Source: Bhargavaea ginsengi
GTDB lineage: Bacteria > Bacillota > Bacilli > Bacillales_A > Planococcaceae
Assembly (NCBI RefSeq): GCF_900109165.1
Contig: NZ_FNZF01000003.1
Coordinates: 186,001 to 250,000, forward strand
Length of the DNA stretch: 64,000 nucleotides
Direction of reading: 5' to 3'
Part shown: piece by piece, positions 13,694 to 26,100 of the stretch
How positions within the stretch are numbered: the stretch's first letter is position 1
Layout: each line of letters begins with the position of its first letter
The notes under the pieces: model-generated
Told to the model about the DNA's origin: nothing
Seen by the model: the letters and a program-made list of their open reading frames with translations, nothing else
Databases searched by the model: none
Program-made: the position numbers and the translations under genes

Positions 13694-15429
13694 CGTTCCA
13701 TCACTCCGATCATTTCACTGAGAGTCGCGCCCGGCGCAACCATCGGGTAGACGTTCTCTGTTGCAAGCACCCGGCAGTCGACAAGCGCCGGACCGTCCGA
13801 TTCGATCGCCTCGCGGATCACCCGTTCGGCATCTGCAAGTGTCTCGACTTTGTAGCCTTTGACCTCATAGGCTTCCGCCAGCTTCACGAAGTCCGGCTGA
13901 ACCGGCACCAGTGATGAAGAATAGCGCTCTCCGTGGAAAGTCTCCTGCCACTGTCGCACCATGCCAAGCGAGGCGTTGTTCATGATGATGACCTTCACCG
14001 GGAGTTTGAACTCCTGGAGGATCGACAGCTCCTGCAGAGTCATCTGGAAGCCGGCGTCACCGACAACCGCAACGACCTTCTCGTGCGGGAAGGCGAGCTG
14101 TGCGCCGATGGCAGCTGGGAATCCGAAGCCCATCGTCCCGAGGCCACCCGATGTCACCCAATGATGCGGGTGGTTCGGCTCGTAGTACTGGGCGGCGAAC
14201 ATCTGATGCTGTCCGACATCCGTCGTGACGATTGCATCGCCCCCCGTGTACTTGTGGATGAGGCGCACCGCGTCCTGGGGCATGATCTGCCCTTCAGGCG
14301 CCGCCTCATATCCGAACGGGCGTGTCTCCCGGTATTCGCTGAGCCGGGCAAGCCAGTCTTCCGTATCCGGCGCTTCAAAGCCCTTTCCGTTCAGCTCCGT
14401 CAGAGCCACTTTGGCATCCGCGACAATCGGGATTTCCGTCGGGACGTTCTTTCCGATCTCGGCCGGATCGATGTCGATGTGGATGACTTTCGCGTTCGGC
14501 GCGAACCCATCGAGCTTTCCGGTCAGCCGGTCGTCAAAACGGGCGCCGATGTTAAGGAGCACATCGCACTCCTGGATGGCCATATTGGCCGCGTACGAGC
14601 CGTGCATGCCCGCCATCCCGAACCCGAGTTCATGTCCGCCCGGGACGGTGCCGATGCCGAGAAGAGTCGTCGTCACCGGGATGCGGTTCGTTTCGATGAA
14701 GCTCCGGAGCTCTCCGGTGGCCTCTGCTGCGAGGATGCCGGCCCCGGCAAGGATCAGCGGCCGCTTCGCTTCCGAAAGGGCCTGCGCCGCTTTCTGGATC
14801 TGTAGGAAGTTCGGCTTGAATGTCGGCTGGTAGCCCGGGAGGTGAACCCCTTCCGGATGTCGGATATCCTCCGCAAGTGCTGTTACCGATACGTCTTTCG
14901 GGATATCGACGACGACCGGGCCCTTGCGTCCCGTGGAAGCGATATGGAAAGCCTCCTTGATGATGCGCGGGATGTCTTTTGCATCCTTCACCTGGTAGTT
15001 GTGCTTCGTGATCGGCTGCGTGATGCCGATCACGTCCGCCTCCTGGAAGGCATCCGTGCCGATTACCTGCTGGGCAACCTGACCGGTCAGGACGACGAGC
15101 GGGAGGGAGTCAAGCATGGCGTCCGCGATGCCGGTAACAAGGTTGGTCGCCCCCGGCCCGGACGTGGCGATGACCACGCCGGTCCTTCCTGTCGTGCGCG
15201 CATATCCTTCAGCCGCATGGATGGCACCTTGCTCGTGCCGGGCCAGGATATGGCGGATCGGGTTTTTGTACAGTGCATCGTAGATCGGGAGCACCGCACC
15301 GCCCGGATAGCCGAAAATAATGTCCACGCCCTCATTCTTCAAAGACCGGACCAGCAGGTCGGCTCCGTTGCCGGCAGTTTCCGGCATGACGGCTTGTTTT
15401 GTTTCCCTTACCTTGACGCTCGCTTCCAT
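13690..15429 (-). CDS. ilvB: Acetolactate synthase large (catalytic) subunit
   Basis: A 579-residue thiamin-diphosphate enzyme condensing pyruvate with pyruvate or 2-ketobutyrate. Visible are the catalytic-Glu region [17 protein letters not shown] near residue 65, the FAD-domain [11 protein letters not shown], and the ThDP/Mg motif [13 protein letters not shown] ending in IMNN. The start [12 protein letters not shown] follows an AAGGAGG site. It is the first gene after the T-box leader. Confidence 0.97.
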   Translation of the reverse strand: MEASVKVRETKQAVMPETAGNGADLLVRSLKNEGVDIIFGYPGGAVLPIYDALYKNPIRHILARHEQGAIHAAEGYARTTGRTGVVIATSGPGATNLVTGIADAMLDSLPLVVLTGQVAQQVIGTDAFQEADVIGITQPITKHNYQVKDAKDIPRIIKEAFHIASTGRKGPVVVDIPKDVSVTALAEDIRHPEGVHLPGYQPTFKPNFLQIQKAAQALSEAKRPLILAGAGILAAEATGELRSFIETNRIPVTTTLLGIGTVPGGHELGFGMAGMHGSYAANMAIQECDVLLNIGARFDDRLTGKLDGFAPNAKVIHIDIDPAEIGKNVPTEIPIVADAKVALTELNGKGFEAPDTEDWLARLSEYRETRPFGYEAAPEGQIMPQDAVRLIHKYTGGDAIVTTDVGQHQMFAAQYYEPNHPHHWVTSGGLGTMGFGFPAAIGAQLAFPHEKVVAVVGDAGFQMTLQELSILQEFKLPVKVIIMNNASLGMVRQWQETFHGERYSSSLVPVQPDFVKLAEAYEVKGYKVETLADAERVIREAIESDGPALVDCRVLATENVYPMVAPGATLSEMIGVMER

Positions 15430-15463
15430 CTGCGCCTTCCTCCTTCACTCGTGAGTTTTGATA

Positions 15464-15770
15464 TAAAAAAACAAAAGACCCTTCCACCCCCTGCACGGAA
15501 CACAGATGTCTTCCGTTGCAAGGGATGAAAGAGCCTTTCATGGTACCACCCTTGTTCGCGGCTACGCCGCCTCGGTGGCCGGGCTGGGTGCCCGGCCGGT
15601 TGGTAACGGGGCGGCTCGATGCCAGCCCCGGGAACACCTTGGGAATGATCCGTTCAGTGTTCCGCTCGGAGGTGATGTCGGTCGGGGCTGCACTGCCGGG
15701 TTCCAGCTGTTCCGGCTCTCTGGTAAATGCAGGGGTCCTTCCCTTTTGCCTCTTCTGCGCTTTGGTTCAT
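15464..15770 (-). promoter_or_regulatory. T-box riboswitch (candidate Ile specifier) before ilvB
   Basis: Reading the minus strand, the T-box sequence AAGGGTGGTACCA lies at 15541-15553. It is followed by a terminator hairpin with arms CCCTTGCAACGGAA and TTCCGTGCAGGGG and a T run (15464-15533). Upstream are the AGAGAGCCGG...GCTGGAA apical elements. The specifier position, judged by analogy with the GAA-NNN-A-CYUCGAGC pattern of glyQS, reads ATC followed by A (15674-15676), an Ile codon. Uncharged tRNA would permit antitermination. The leader starts just after the ilvD stop, and I see no separate promoter. Confidence 0.88.
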
Positions 15771-15789
15771 TTAAGTCTGCTGATGATCG

Positions 15790-17457
15790 TCAGATTTTCA
15801 TGACGCCGCCTGTATTGGCGGAAGTGACCAGTTTGGAGTAGCGGGCAAGATAGCCCGTCTTGATCTTCGGTTCAAACGGCTTGAGATTCTTTCGCCGCTG
15901 TTCAAGCACGTCTTCCGGAACCTTGAGTTCGATCTTTCGGCTGACGAGGTCGATTTCGATAATGTCACCATTCTCGACCAGACCGATCGGACCGCCTTCC
16001 GCCGCTTCCGGCGAAATATGCCCGACTGCGATGCCCCGGGATGCGCCCGAGAATCGTCCGTCCGTGATGAGTGCCACTTTTGTGCCGAGTCCGCGTCCGA
16101 CAATTGCCGATGTCGGGGCGAGCATTTCCGGCATGCCTGGGCCGCCTTTCGGACCCTCGTATCGGATGACGACCACATGACCTTCCTGGACCGTGCCGTC
16201 ATCGATACCTTTTTGGGCTTCTTCCTGTGATTCAAAGACGATGGCATCGCCTTCGAACACCTTGATGGAAGGATCGACCGCGCCGACTTTGATGACGCCG
16301 CCATCCGGTGCCAGATTCCCATATAAGACGGATAGGCCGCCCACCGGGCTATACGGGTTTTCTTTTGGCCGGATGACCTGCTCATTCAAAATCTTGCTGT
16401 CTTGCACATTTTCATAAAGTGTTTTGCCGGTGACCGTCATCCGGTCCGGGTGAATAGCACCCGGGATGTCGCACAGTTCGCGGATGATCGCATTGACGCC
16501 GCCGGCAAGGTGCACATCATGCATCGAATAATCCGAAGCAGGCATGAGCTTGGACAAATATGGAACGCGCTCTGCGATTTCATTAACCTTTTTCAGGTCA
16601 TAGTCAATGCCGGCTTCATGCGCAATGGCGAGTGTGTGAAGGACCGTATTTGTCGAGCCGCCCATCGCCATGTCAAGCGCAAACGCGTCATCGATAGTCT
16701 CTTCCGTAATGAGATCACGGGGCTTCACGTCTTCCTCGACCATGCGCATCAGCTGCTTGGCCGCCTCATAGATAAGCTCCTTGCGTTTGTCCGAGGTTGC
16801 GACGATTGTTCCGTTCTGCGGAAGTGCGACTCCCATCATCTCCATAAGGGTGTTCATCGAGTTGGCGGTGAACATCCCTGAGCAGGAACCGCATGTCGGA
16901 CAAGCGCTCTGCTCGATTTCGAGAAGCTGGGTCTCGGACATCGATCCCTGTTTGTAGGCGCCTACACCCTCGAATACCGAGGTAAGGGAAAGCTGCCTGC
17001 CGTCGGAACCGACGCCGGCTTCCATGGGACCGCCCGATACGAAGACCGACGGGACGTTCGTCCGGACTGCCGCCATGAGCATTCCCGGCGTGATCTTGTC
17101 ACAGTTCGGGATATAGAACACACCGTCGAACCAGTGCGCGTTGATGACCGTCTCAGCCGAATCAGCGATGATCTCCCGGCTCGGGAGCGAGTAGCGCATC
17201 CCGATGTGGCCCATCGCGATTCCGTCATCGACTCCGATCGTATTGAACTCGAACGGAATACCTCCCGCTTCACGGATCGCTTCCTTGACGACTTCCGCGA
17301 ACTTGTTCAGGTGCATATGACCCGGGATGATGTCGACGTAGGAGTTACATACGCCGATGAACGGCTTGCCCATATCCTTCGCCTTGACGCCCGCTGCGTA
17401 CAGCAAGCTACGGTGCGGTGCCCTGTCGATTCCTTTTTTAATCATGTCACTTCGCAT
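15790..17457 (-). CDS. ilvD: Dihydroxy-acid dehydratase
   Basis: A 555-residue IlvD/Edd-family iron-sulfur enzyme making the 2-keto acids of valine and isoleucine. Cys37 (FIGVCNSY), Cys119 (PNCDKITPG) and Cys192 ([10 protein letters not shown]) occupy the three conserved cluster-ligand positions. The start at 17457 ([20 protein letters not shown]) has AGAGGAG upstream and gives family length. It is first in the operon, under its own strong promoter and upstream of the T-box. Confidence 0.96.
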   Translation of the reverse strand: MRSDMIKKGIDRAPHRSLLYAAGVKAKDMGKPFIGVCNSYVDIIPGHMHLNKFAEVVKEAIREAGGIPFEFNTIGVDDGIAMGHIGMRYSLPSREIIADSAETVINAHWFDGVFYIPNCDKITPGMLMAAVRTNVPSVFVSGGPMEAGVGSDGRQLSLTSVFEGVGAYKQGSMSETQLLEIEQSACPTCGSCSGMFTANSMNTLMEMMGVALPQNGTIVATSDKRKELIYEAAKQLMRMVEEDVKPRDLITEETIDDAFALDMAMGGSTNTVLHTLAIAHEAGIDYDLKKVNEIAERVPYLSKLMPASDYSMHDVHLAGGVNAIIRELCDIPGAIHPDRMTVTGKTLYENVQDSKILNEQVIRPKENPYSPVGGLSVLYGNLAPDGGVIKVGAVDPSIKVFEGDAIVFESQEEAQKGIDDGTVQEGHVVVIRYEGPKGGPGMPEMLAPTSAIVGRGLGTKVALITDGRFSGASRGIAVGHISPEAAEGGPIGLVENGDIIEIDLVSRKIELKVPEDVLEQRRKNLKPFEPKIKTGYLARYSKLVTSANTGGVMKI

Positions 17458-17536
17458 ACGATGATCTCTCCTCTGGATGGAGGCCGAGCGGCGTCTGGCC
17501 ATGCTCTTTTGCCGTCTCTTAAAATGAATTGAACAC

Positions 17537-17565
17537 ATCATAACTCGGTTGAAATATTGCGTCAA
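17537..17565 (-). promoter_or_regulatory. Sigma-A promoter of the ilvD-leuD operon
   Basis: Minus strand -35 TTGACG (17560-17565), 17-base spacer, -10 TATGAT (17537-17542). Predicted start near 17530 gives a leader of about 73 bases before ilvD. It is the only convincing promoter seen for the whole ilv-leu unit. Confidence 0.8.
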
Positions 17566-17610
17566 GTCGCTTTTTCCAAGTTTTTGTGCAATTTAGAATT
17601 AGTTTCGGGG

Positions 17611-17624
17611 TGTAACCGTTTGCA
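17611..17624. promoter_or_regulatory. cre-like site (CcpA) upstream of ilvD
   Basis: The 14-mer TGTAACCGTTTGCA matches the consensus TGWAANCGNTNWCA at all but one position and overlaps the palindrome CGTTTGCAAACG. It is centred roughly 87 bases upstream of the predicted ilvD start point. In B. subtilis CcpA activates ilv-leu from an upstream cre, so the placement fits activation. The rest of 17625-17815 is AT-rich and shows no gene I can support. Confidence 0.5.
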
Positions 17625-17815
17625 AACGTTGATATATCGCATTCTGCATCTGCGGAAAAGTTTTTTTGAGTTTTTTTATGAAAAGGTTTCATGTCGAGAA
17701 GCAACATAGAATCAAGGGAGGTGGAGGGCCCGTACCGGCCGGGAGAATTGGCGTTAGCAGGCTGGTTGCTGGTAAAACCCAACAGCCTCTGCATGCCTGC
17801 ATGAAATCAGGACAT

Positions 17816-17871
17816 AAAAAAAAAAGACCTCCGCCCACGTCTGGGCGGAGATCCATGTCCACGTCTGGACA
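17816..17871 (-). terminator. Terminator of the str operon (after tuf), with a second hairpin
   Basis: The hairpin CTCCGCCCA/TGGGCGGAG is followed on the minus strand by a run of ten T residues (17816-17825). A second, smaller hairpin (ATGTCC/GGACAT, 17854-17871) sits between it and tuf and may add stability to the 3' end. Confidence 0.88.
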
Positions 17872-17935
17872 TAGGAAGCGGAGCGGCTGATCAGGCCGTT
17901 CCATTTCCGTTTATTCGTTACAAGAGAGAAGCAGA

Positions 17936-19123
17936 TTACTTCTGGATAGAAGCTACGACGCCTGCACCAACTGTGCGGCCGCCTTCACGGATCGAGAATT
18001 TAGTACCTTCTTCGATCGCGATTGGGGAGATGAGTTCTACTGTCATTTCAACGTTGTCGCCAGGCATAACCATTTCAACGCCTTCTGGAAGCGTGATGAT
18101 GCCGGTTACGTCAGTTGTACGGAAGTAGAACTGCGGGCGGTAGTTGGAGAAGAATGGCGTGTGACGGCCACCTTCTTCTTTGGACAGAACGTAAACTTCA
18201 GATTTGAAGTTAGTGTGTGGAGTGATCGAGCCTGGCTTTGCAAGAACTTGGCCACGCTGGATGTCTTCACGTGCAACACCACGGAGAAGCGCACCGATGT
18301 TGTCGCCTGCTTCAGCATAGTCAAGGAGCTTACGGAACATTTCAACGCCTGTAACAGTTGTCGATTTAGCTTCTTCAGCAAGACCGATGATGTCAACAGT
18401 GTCGCCGACTTTAACTTGGCCACGTTCTACACGGCCAGTTGCAACTGTACCACGGCCTGTGATCGAGAATACGTCCTCGACAGGCATCATGAATGGCTTT
18501 TCAGTGTCGCGCTCAGGAGTTGGGATGTACTCGTCAACTGCATCCATGAGCTCAACGATTTTGTCTTCCCACTCTGCTTCGCCTTCGAGGGCTTTCAGAG
18601 CGGAACCTTTGATGACCGGAAGGTCGTCGCCAGGGAAGTCGTACTCGGAAAGGAGGTCACGGACTTCCATTTCAACGAGCTCGAGGAGTTCTTCGTCGTC
18701 TACCATGTCGCACTTGTTGAGGAATACGACGAGGTAAGGAACGCCTACCTGACGGGACAGGAGGATGTGCTCACGAGTTTGTGGCATTGGGCCGTCAGCT
18801 GCGGATACGACGAGGATTCCGCCGTCCATCTGTGCTGCACCAGTGATCATGTTCTTGACGTAGTCAGCGTGACCTGGGCAGTCGACGTGCGCGTAGTGAC
18901 GCTTGTCTGTTTCGTATTCGATGTGGGAAGTGTTGATTGTGATCCCGCGCTCTTTTTCTTCAGGAGCGTTGTCAACGTCAGCATACGAACGTGCTTCACC
19001 GCCGCCTTTTTTAGCGAGAACTGTTGCGATTGCAGCAGTCAGTGTTGTTTTACCATGGTCAACGTGACCGATTGTACCGATGTTAGCATGCGTTTTGGAG
19101 CGGTCGAATTTTTCTTTACCCAT
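17936..19123 (-). CDS. tuf: Elongation factor Tu
   Basis: A 395-residue EF-Tu, normal length, with G1 motif GHVDHGKT (19-26), G3 DCPGH and G4 NKCDMVDD. It delivers aminoacyl-tRNA to the ribosomal A site. The start [12 protein letters not shown] at 19123 follows TTAAGGAGG; an in-frame extension of 22 codons lacks support. It follows fusA with a 115-base gap holding its own promoter. Confidence 0.98.
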   Translation of the reverse strand: MGKEKFDRSKTHANIGTIGHVDHGKTTLTAAIATVLAKKGGGEARSYADVDNAPEEKERGITINTSHIEYETDKRHYAHVDCPGHADYVKNMITGAAQMDGGILVVSAADGPMPQTREHILLSRQVGVPYLVVFLNKCDMVDDEELLELVEMEVRDLLSEYDFPGDDLPVIKGSALKALEGEAEWEDKIVELMDAVDEYIPTPERDTEKPFMMPVEDVFSITGRGTVATGRVERGQVKVGDTVDIIGLAEEAKSTTVTGVEMFRKLLDYAEAGDNIGALLRGVAREDIQRGQVLAKPGSITPHTNFKSEVYVLSKEEGGRHTPFFSNYRPQFYFRTTDVTGIITLPEGVEMVMPGDNVEMTVELISPIAIEEGTKFSIREGGRTVGAGVVASIQK

Positions 19124-19209
19124 TAGGAAAATCCTCCTTAAATGTAAGAGATAGTTGGTATGGTCCGCGGGGAAGCCATACTTCCCCACCTTCCATATCT
19201 TATACGTTA

Positions 19210-19238
19210 GTTATACTTGAAACAAAGGGGAATTTCAA
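19210..19238 (-). promoter_or_regulatory. Internal sigma-A promoter for tuf
   Basis: Minus strand -35 TTGAAA (19233-19238), directly abutting the fusA stop codon, 17-base spacer, -10 TATAAC (19210-19215). It would let tuf be transcribed independently of the upstream str genes, as is common for this abundant protein. Confidence 0.6.
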
Positions 19239-21317
<2,079 letters not shown>

Positions 21318-21368
21318 AATGTGTTTCTCCTCCTGTTATGTCGGAATAGAGTGGACTTCGGCTTGAAC

Positions 21369-21839
21369 TTACCAGCGGTAGTGAGCGAATGCTTTGTTCG
21401 CTTCCGCCATTTTGTGAAGGTCTTCACGACGCTTCACGGATGCACCAGTGTTGTTGGATGCATCGAGGATCTCGTTTGCCAGGCGCTCTTCCATCGTCTT
21501 CTCACCGCGCAGGCGGGAGTAGTTGACGAGGTAGCGGAGGCCGAGTGTTACACGGCGGTCCGGGCGAACTTCAACCGGTACCTGGTAGTTCGCGCCACCG
21601 ACACGGCGGGCACGTACTTCAAGGACTGGCATGATGTTTTCGAGTGCTGCTTCGAATACTTCCAGAGGATCCTTACCGGAACGCTCACGGACGATTTCGA
21701 ATGCGCCGTAGAGGGCTTTCTGGGCAGTACCCTTCTTGCCGTCTACCATGATTTTGTTTACAAGACGTGTCACGAGCTTCGAGTTATACAGCGGATCAGG
21801 CAACACGTCACGTTTTGCTACTGGACCTTTACGAGGCAT
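21369..21839 (-). CDS. rpsG: 30S ribosomal protein S7
   Basis: A 156-residue S7 starting [20 protein letters not shown], the standard length; six codons upstream in frame overlap the ribosome binding site and are excluded. S7 organises the 30S head and the E-site side of the mRNA channel. str operon between rpsL and fusA. Confidence 0.97.
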   Translation of the reverse strand: MPRKGPVAKRDVLPDPLYNSKLVTRLVNKIMVDGKKGTAQKALYGAFEIVRERSGKDPLEVFEAALENIMPVLEVRARRVGGANYQVPVEVRPDRRVTLGLRYLVNYSRLRGEKTMEERLANEILDASNNTGASVKRREDLHKMAEANKAFAHYRW

Positions 21840-21883
21840 GTGTGTTCCTCCTTTCAAACTTTACGACACCTTTGGCAGGTGTA

Positions 21884-22303
21884 TTATTTTTTCTCTTTTG
21901 GCTTCTTCGCGCCGTATTGGGAACGGCTCTGCATACGGCCTTGAACGCCGGCTGTATCGAGGGCGCCGCGCACGATGTGGTAGCGGACACCCGGAAGGTC
22001 TTTAACACGGCCGCCGCGGATCAGGACAACGCTGTGCTCTTGCAGGTTGTGGCCTTCACCCGGGATATACGCGTTGACTTCGATCGTGTTCGTCAGGCGG
22101 ACACGAGCGTATTTACGAAGCGCGGAGTTCGGCTTCTTAGGCGTCATTGTGCCGACACGTGTGCAGACACCGCGCTTTTGAGGCGAGTTCACATCTGTAA
22201 GAGATTTCTTGAAGCTGTTGTAACCTTTCCCGAGTGCCGGAGACTTCGACTTGGTCGCTTTCGACTTACGCGGGTTGCGGACCAGTTGGTTAATTGTAGG
22301 CAT
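21884..22303 (-). CDS. rpsL: 30S ribosomal protein S12
   Basis: A 139-residue S12 starting [20 protein letters not shown]. The decoding-site loops [11 protein letters not shown] and [14 protein letters not shown] carry the wild-type lysines whose change gives streptomycin resistance. The start at 22303 excludes a 12-codon extension through the ribosome binding site. S12 monitors codon-anticodon pairing. Confidence 0.97.
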   Translation of the reverse strand: MPTINQLVRNPRKSKATKSKSPALGKGYNSFKKSLTDVNSPQKRGVCTRVGTMTPKKPNSALRKYARVRLTNTIEVNAYIPGEGHNLQEHSVVLIRGGRVKDLPGVRYHIVRGALDTAGVQGRMQSRSQYGAKKPKEKK

Positions 22304-22400
22304 CGATAGGGTCCTCCCTTCAGTTCTTTTTAATACCACACATCCAGGTGGTTCATTTTAGGGGTAAAAACAAAGTCTTTGCGCAGCATGACGCAAAAAC

Positions 22401-22646
22401 CTACTCAGTAATGGCGATGACCGATGCGCCGACATCGATTCCGTATGCCCGGCCGAGGTCTTTCCTCGTGCCTTCATAGCGTACAGGAATCCCGTTCTCT
22501 TCCGCAAGGGAAAGAACGTCGCCGATCAGCCGCCCGTCAGCATCCGAAGCGAGAATCACTTCCCGCACCCGGCCTTTCCGGAGCGCCTTTACTGCCTGCT
22601 TTATACCGATGATCGTCTGGTTCTGATTCGCTTGTCCATGAGATAT
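22401..22646 (-). CDS. ybxF: L7Ae-family RNA-binding protein (YbxF-like), start/frame unresolved
   Basis: The body encodes an L7Ae/L30e-fold protein (QTIIGIKQAVKALRKGRVREV... GRAYGIDVGASVIAI), the YbxF K-turn-binding family found before rpsL in Bacillales. The beginning is odd. The only long in-frame ATG, at 22700, lies upstream of the predicted start of transcription. The strong GGAGG site at 22654-22658 is followed by ATGs at 22651 and 22639, both in another frame that stops after about 15 codons. I give the in-frame ATA at 22646 as a nominal start. The gene may be frameshifted, use a rare start, or contain a sequencing error. Confidence 0.7.
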   Translation of the reverse strand: MSHGQANQNQTIIGIKQAVKALRKGRVREVILASDADGRLIGDVLSLAEENGIPVRYEGTRKDLGRAYGIDVGASVIAITE

Positions 22647-22690
22647 GCCATTTCCTCCAAGGAACCAAAAGTCAACTCTCAACCTTGAAC

Positions 22691-22719
22691 ATATTATCAT
22701 CCCTGCAACGGGATGTCAA
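22691..22719 (-). promoter_or_regulatory. Sigma-A promoter for ybxF and the str genes
   Basis: Minus strand -35 TTGACA (22714-22719), 17-base spacer, -10 TAATAT (22691-22696). Transcription should start near 22685, downstream of the ATG at 22700. No other good promoter was seen before rpsL, so this probably drives ybxF-rpsL-rpsG-fusA. Confidence 0.8.
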
Positions 22720-22884
22720 TAAAAAACATATCATTTCTTCCGGTGATGGTAAAGAGCGTCACGCTTTCGAAATAGCGCTTGAGATCCGGCTTTCTTTCGT
22801 AGGATTTCGATTGTCATTTCCGCATGCCCCTGCCCTATTCCCGTCCTCTTTAAATTAAGGCTCTGTTATAGAGTGTTGTTGCTT

Positions 22885-23040
22885 TCCGTTCCAGCACTCG
22901 CTTTCCGCGGGCATGGCCTTAGCCGATGCCAACACGCAGATTGGCATCTGCGTGCAAAAGCGTAGCGTTGCGCGGCATCCGGGGGCTTCGGCTCATGCTA
23001 TTCCCGCAGGAGTCCCGTGCTTCCACTCCAAGCAACCGCT
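22885..23040. repeat. Dispersed extragenic repeat, copy B
   Basis: It shares with copy A (5538-5650) the block CTCGCTTTCCGCGGGC...GCCTTAGCC and the block CTTCGGCT...TTCCCGCAGG.GTC. Between them this copy carries a separate hairpin (CACGCAGA/TCTGCGTG, 22933-22955) and an extra GC-rich segment absent from copy A. It lies between the ybxF promoter and the rpoC terminator, where no gene is present (22720-23141). Confidence 0.65.
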
Positions 23041-23141
23041 ATTAATCATTCATGATTTCTCGCTCCCAACCCATGAATGAAATAAACCCTTTTCGTAACG
23101 GTTTCCGCTAGCCCGCGGGCATTGCCGGTTCCTTTGCCAAG

Positions 23142-23178
23142 AAAAAACCCCCGGGGGAGCCATGGGCTTCCCGGGGGT
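23142..23178 (-). terminator. Terminator of the rpoBC operon
   Basis: Very strong GC hairpin with arms CCCCCGGGA and TCCCCCGGGGG enclosing AGCCCATGGC, followed on the minus strand by six T residues, just after the rpoC stop. Confidence 0.9.
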
Positions 23179-23186
23179 CATGCTGC

Positions 23187-26100
23187 TTATTCGGTTGCTG
23201 CGATTTCCTGCTCTTCTTCCATGCCTTCGTAGGCCATTTCGATCTGGCGGTAGCGCTGCATGCCGGTTCCGGCAGGCACGAGCTTCCCGATGATGACGTT
23301 CTCCTTGAGGCCAAGGAGTTCGTCCATCTTGCCTTTGATCGCGGCATCGGTGAGGACACGGGTCGTTTCCTGGAACGAAGCGGCCGAGAGGAAAGATTCC
23401 GTCTCAAGCGACGCCTTCGTGATCCCGAGGATGACCGGACGGCTTGTCGCCGGAGCACGGCCATCAAGGATGGCTTCGGAGTTGGCTTCCGTGAACTGGT
23501 GGATGTCGAGCAGCGTGCCCGGCAGAAGGTCGGTTTCGCCGGCTTCGATGACACGGACTTTGCGCATCATCTGACGGACCATGACCTCGACGTGCTTATC
23601 GCTGATCTCAACGCCCTGCATCCGATAGACCTTCTGGACTTCCTTCAGCAGGTATTCCTGTACGGTCTTGACGTCTTTGACGACGATGAGCTGCTTCGGA
23701 TCGATGGACCCTTCAGTCAGCGCTTCGCCGCGCTTGACGGTGTCGTTCAGTTCAAAGCGGAGGCGTGCATTATACGGTGGCGTATACTTGCGCGTCTCGA
23801 CTTCGCCGGTGACGGTGATTTCCTTCTGGCCTTCGCGGATCTCGTCGATCTCGGTGATGACACCATCGATCTCGGAAATGACCGCCTGGCCTTTCGGATT
23901 TCGCGATTCGAAGATTTCCTGGATACGCGGTAGACCCTGGGTGATGTCGTCTCCGGCAACACCGCCTGTGTGGAACGTACGCATCGTCAGCTGCGTGCCC
24001 GGCTCCCCGATCGACTGGGCAGCGATGATGCCGACTGCTTCGCCGACTTCAACCGCTTCGCCTGTCGCCAGGTTCATGCCGTAGCACTTCTTGCAGATAC
24101 CATGCTTCGTGTTGCATGTGAACGCCGAGCGGATGGTAACCGTTTCGACGCCCGCATCCAAGATTGCACGCGCGATGTCTTCAGTGATGAGACCGTCGCG
24201 TTCGACGAGCACATCACCCGTCTCCGGATGGCGTACCGACTTTTTGGCGTGGCGGCCGACAATCCGCTCATCGAGTGTTTCGATGATCTCGGTGCCTTCG
24301 GTGAGCGCGCTCACTTCGAGGCCGCGGTCGGTGCCGCAGTCGTCTTCGCGGACGATGACATCCTGCGCGACATCAACAAGGCGGCGCGTCAGGTAACCGG
24401 AGTCGGCCGTCTTCAGTGCCGTATCGGCAAGACCCTTACGAGCACCGTGTGTCGAGATAAAGTACTCGAGGACGGTGAGGCCTTCCCGGAACGAAGACTT
24501 GATCGGGAGTTCGATGATGCGTCCGGCCGGGTTGGCCATGAGTCCGCGCATACCGGCAAGCTGAGTGAAGTTCGACGCGTTACCACGGGCACCGGAGTCG
24601 GACATCATGAAGATCGGGTTCGTGTTCTCGAGGGACTCCATCAGTTTGGACTGGATGGTGTCCTTTGCTGCCGACCAGTACGAAATGACGCGATCGTAGC
24701 GTTCCTCTTCGGTGATGAGACCTCGGCGGAACTGCTTGGTGACCTTGTCGACCTTGTCCTGTGCTTCCTGGAGGATATCCCCCTTGTTCGGAAGGACGAC
24801 GATGTCGGAAATACCGATTGTGATACCGGCACGCGTCGAATATTTGAATCCGAGGTCCTTCATGCGGTCAAGCATCTTCGACGTTTCCGTGATATGGAAT
24901 CGCTTGAAGATCTCAGCGATGATGTTCCCCAGGATTTTCTTTTTGAACGGCTGGACAAGCTCCGCTTCGCCGATCTTCGCCTTGACGTCATCGGTCGGGT
25001 CGATAAAGTACTTTTCAGGCGTTTCGGTCTGAAGGTTGTAGTTCGTCGGCTCGTTGATATACGGGAACGACTTTGGAAGGATCTCGTTGAAGATCACCTT
25101 GCCGACCGTCGTCATCAGGAGCTGGCGGTTCTGCTCTTCTGTGAATGTCGGGTTGTTCAGCGATGCCGCATGGATGGCGATCCGGCTGTGCAGATGCACG
25201 AAGCCGTTCTGGTAGGCCACCATCACTTCATTCGCATTGCTGAAGATCATTCCCTCTCCCGCAGCGCCCTTGCGCTCGAGTGTCAGGTAGTAGTTCCCGA
25301 GGACCATATCCTGGGAAGGCGTAACGACCGGCTTTCCGTCTTTCGGGTTCAGGATGTTCTGGGCCGCCAGCATAAGAAGACGGGCCTCAGCCTGGGCTTC
25401 AGCGGAAAGCGGCACGTGTACCGCCATCTGGTCACCGTCGAAGTCGGCGTTGTAAGCCGTACATACGAGCGGGTGGAGGCGGATCGCGCGGCCTTCTACG
25501 AGCGTCGGCTCGAATGCCTGGATACCGAGACGGTGAAGCGTCGGTGCGCGGTTAAGCAGGACCGGGTGTTCCTTGATGACTTCCTCAAGGACATCCCAGA
25601 CGTCCGAGTGGAGACGCTCGATTTTGCGTTTCGCACTCTTGATGTTGTGGGCGAGGCCGCGTTCGACAAGCTCCTTCATGACGAAAGGCTTGAACAGCTC
25701 GATCGCCATTTCACGCGGCAGGCCGCACTGGTACATTTTCAGGTTCGGCCCGACAACGATAACGGAACGGCCGGAATAGTCGACCCGCTTCCCGAGAAGG
25801 TTCTGGCGGAAACGGCCCTGCTTACCCTTCAGCATATGCGAAAGGGACTTGAGCGGGCGGTTACCCGGTCCAGTCACCGGACGGCCGCGGCGGCCGTTGT
25901 CGATCAGGGCGTCGACGGCTTCCTGCAGCATCCGCTTCTCGTTCTGGACGATGATTCCCGGCGCGCCGAGATCAAGCAGCCGCTTGAGACGGTTGTTCCG
26001 GTTGATCACACGGCGGTACAGGTCGTTCAGGTCCGACGTCGCGAAGCGGCCTCCGTCAAGCTGGACCATTGGCCGAAGCTCAGGCGGGATGACCGGAAGC

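Noticed and set aside
17543-17720. CodY box near the ilvD promoter
   Set aside because: Searched for AATTTTCWGAAAATT; only weak partial matches such as AATTCTAAATT were seen.
17519-17794. Minus-strand 91-codon frame upstream of ilvD
   Set aside because: It runs through the ilvD promoter and AT-rich upstream DNA, without ribosome binding site or family resemblance.
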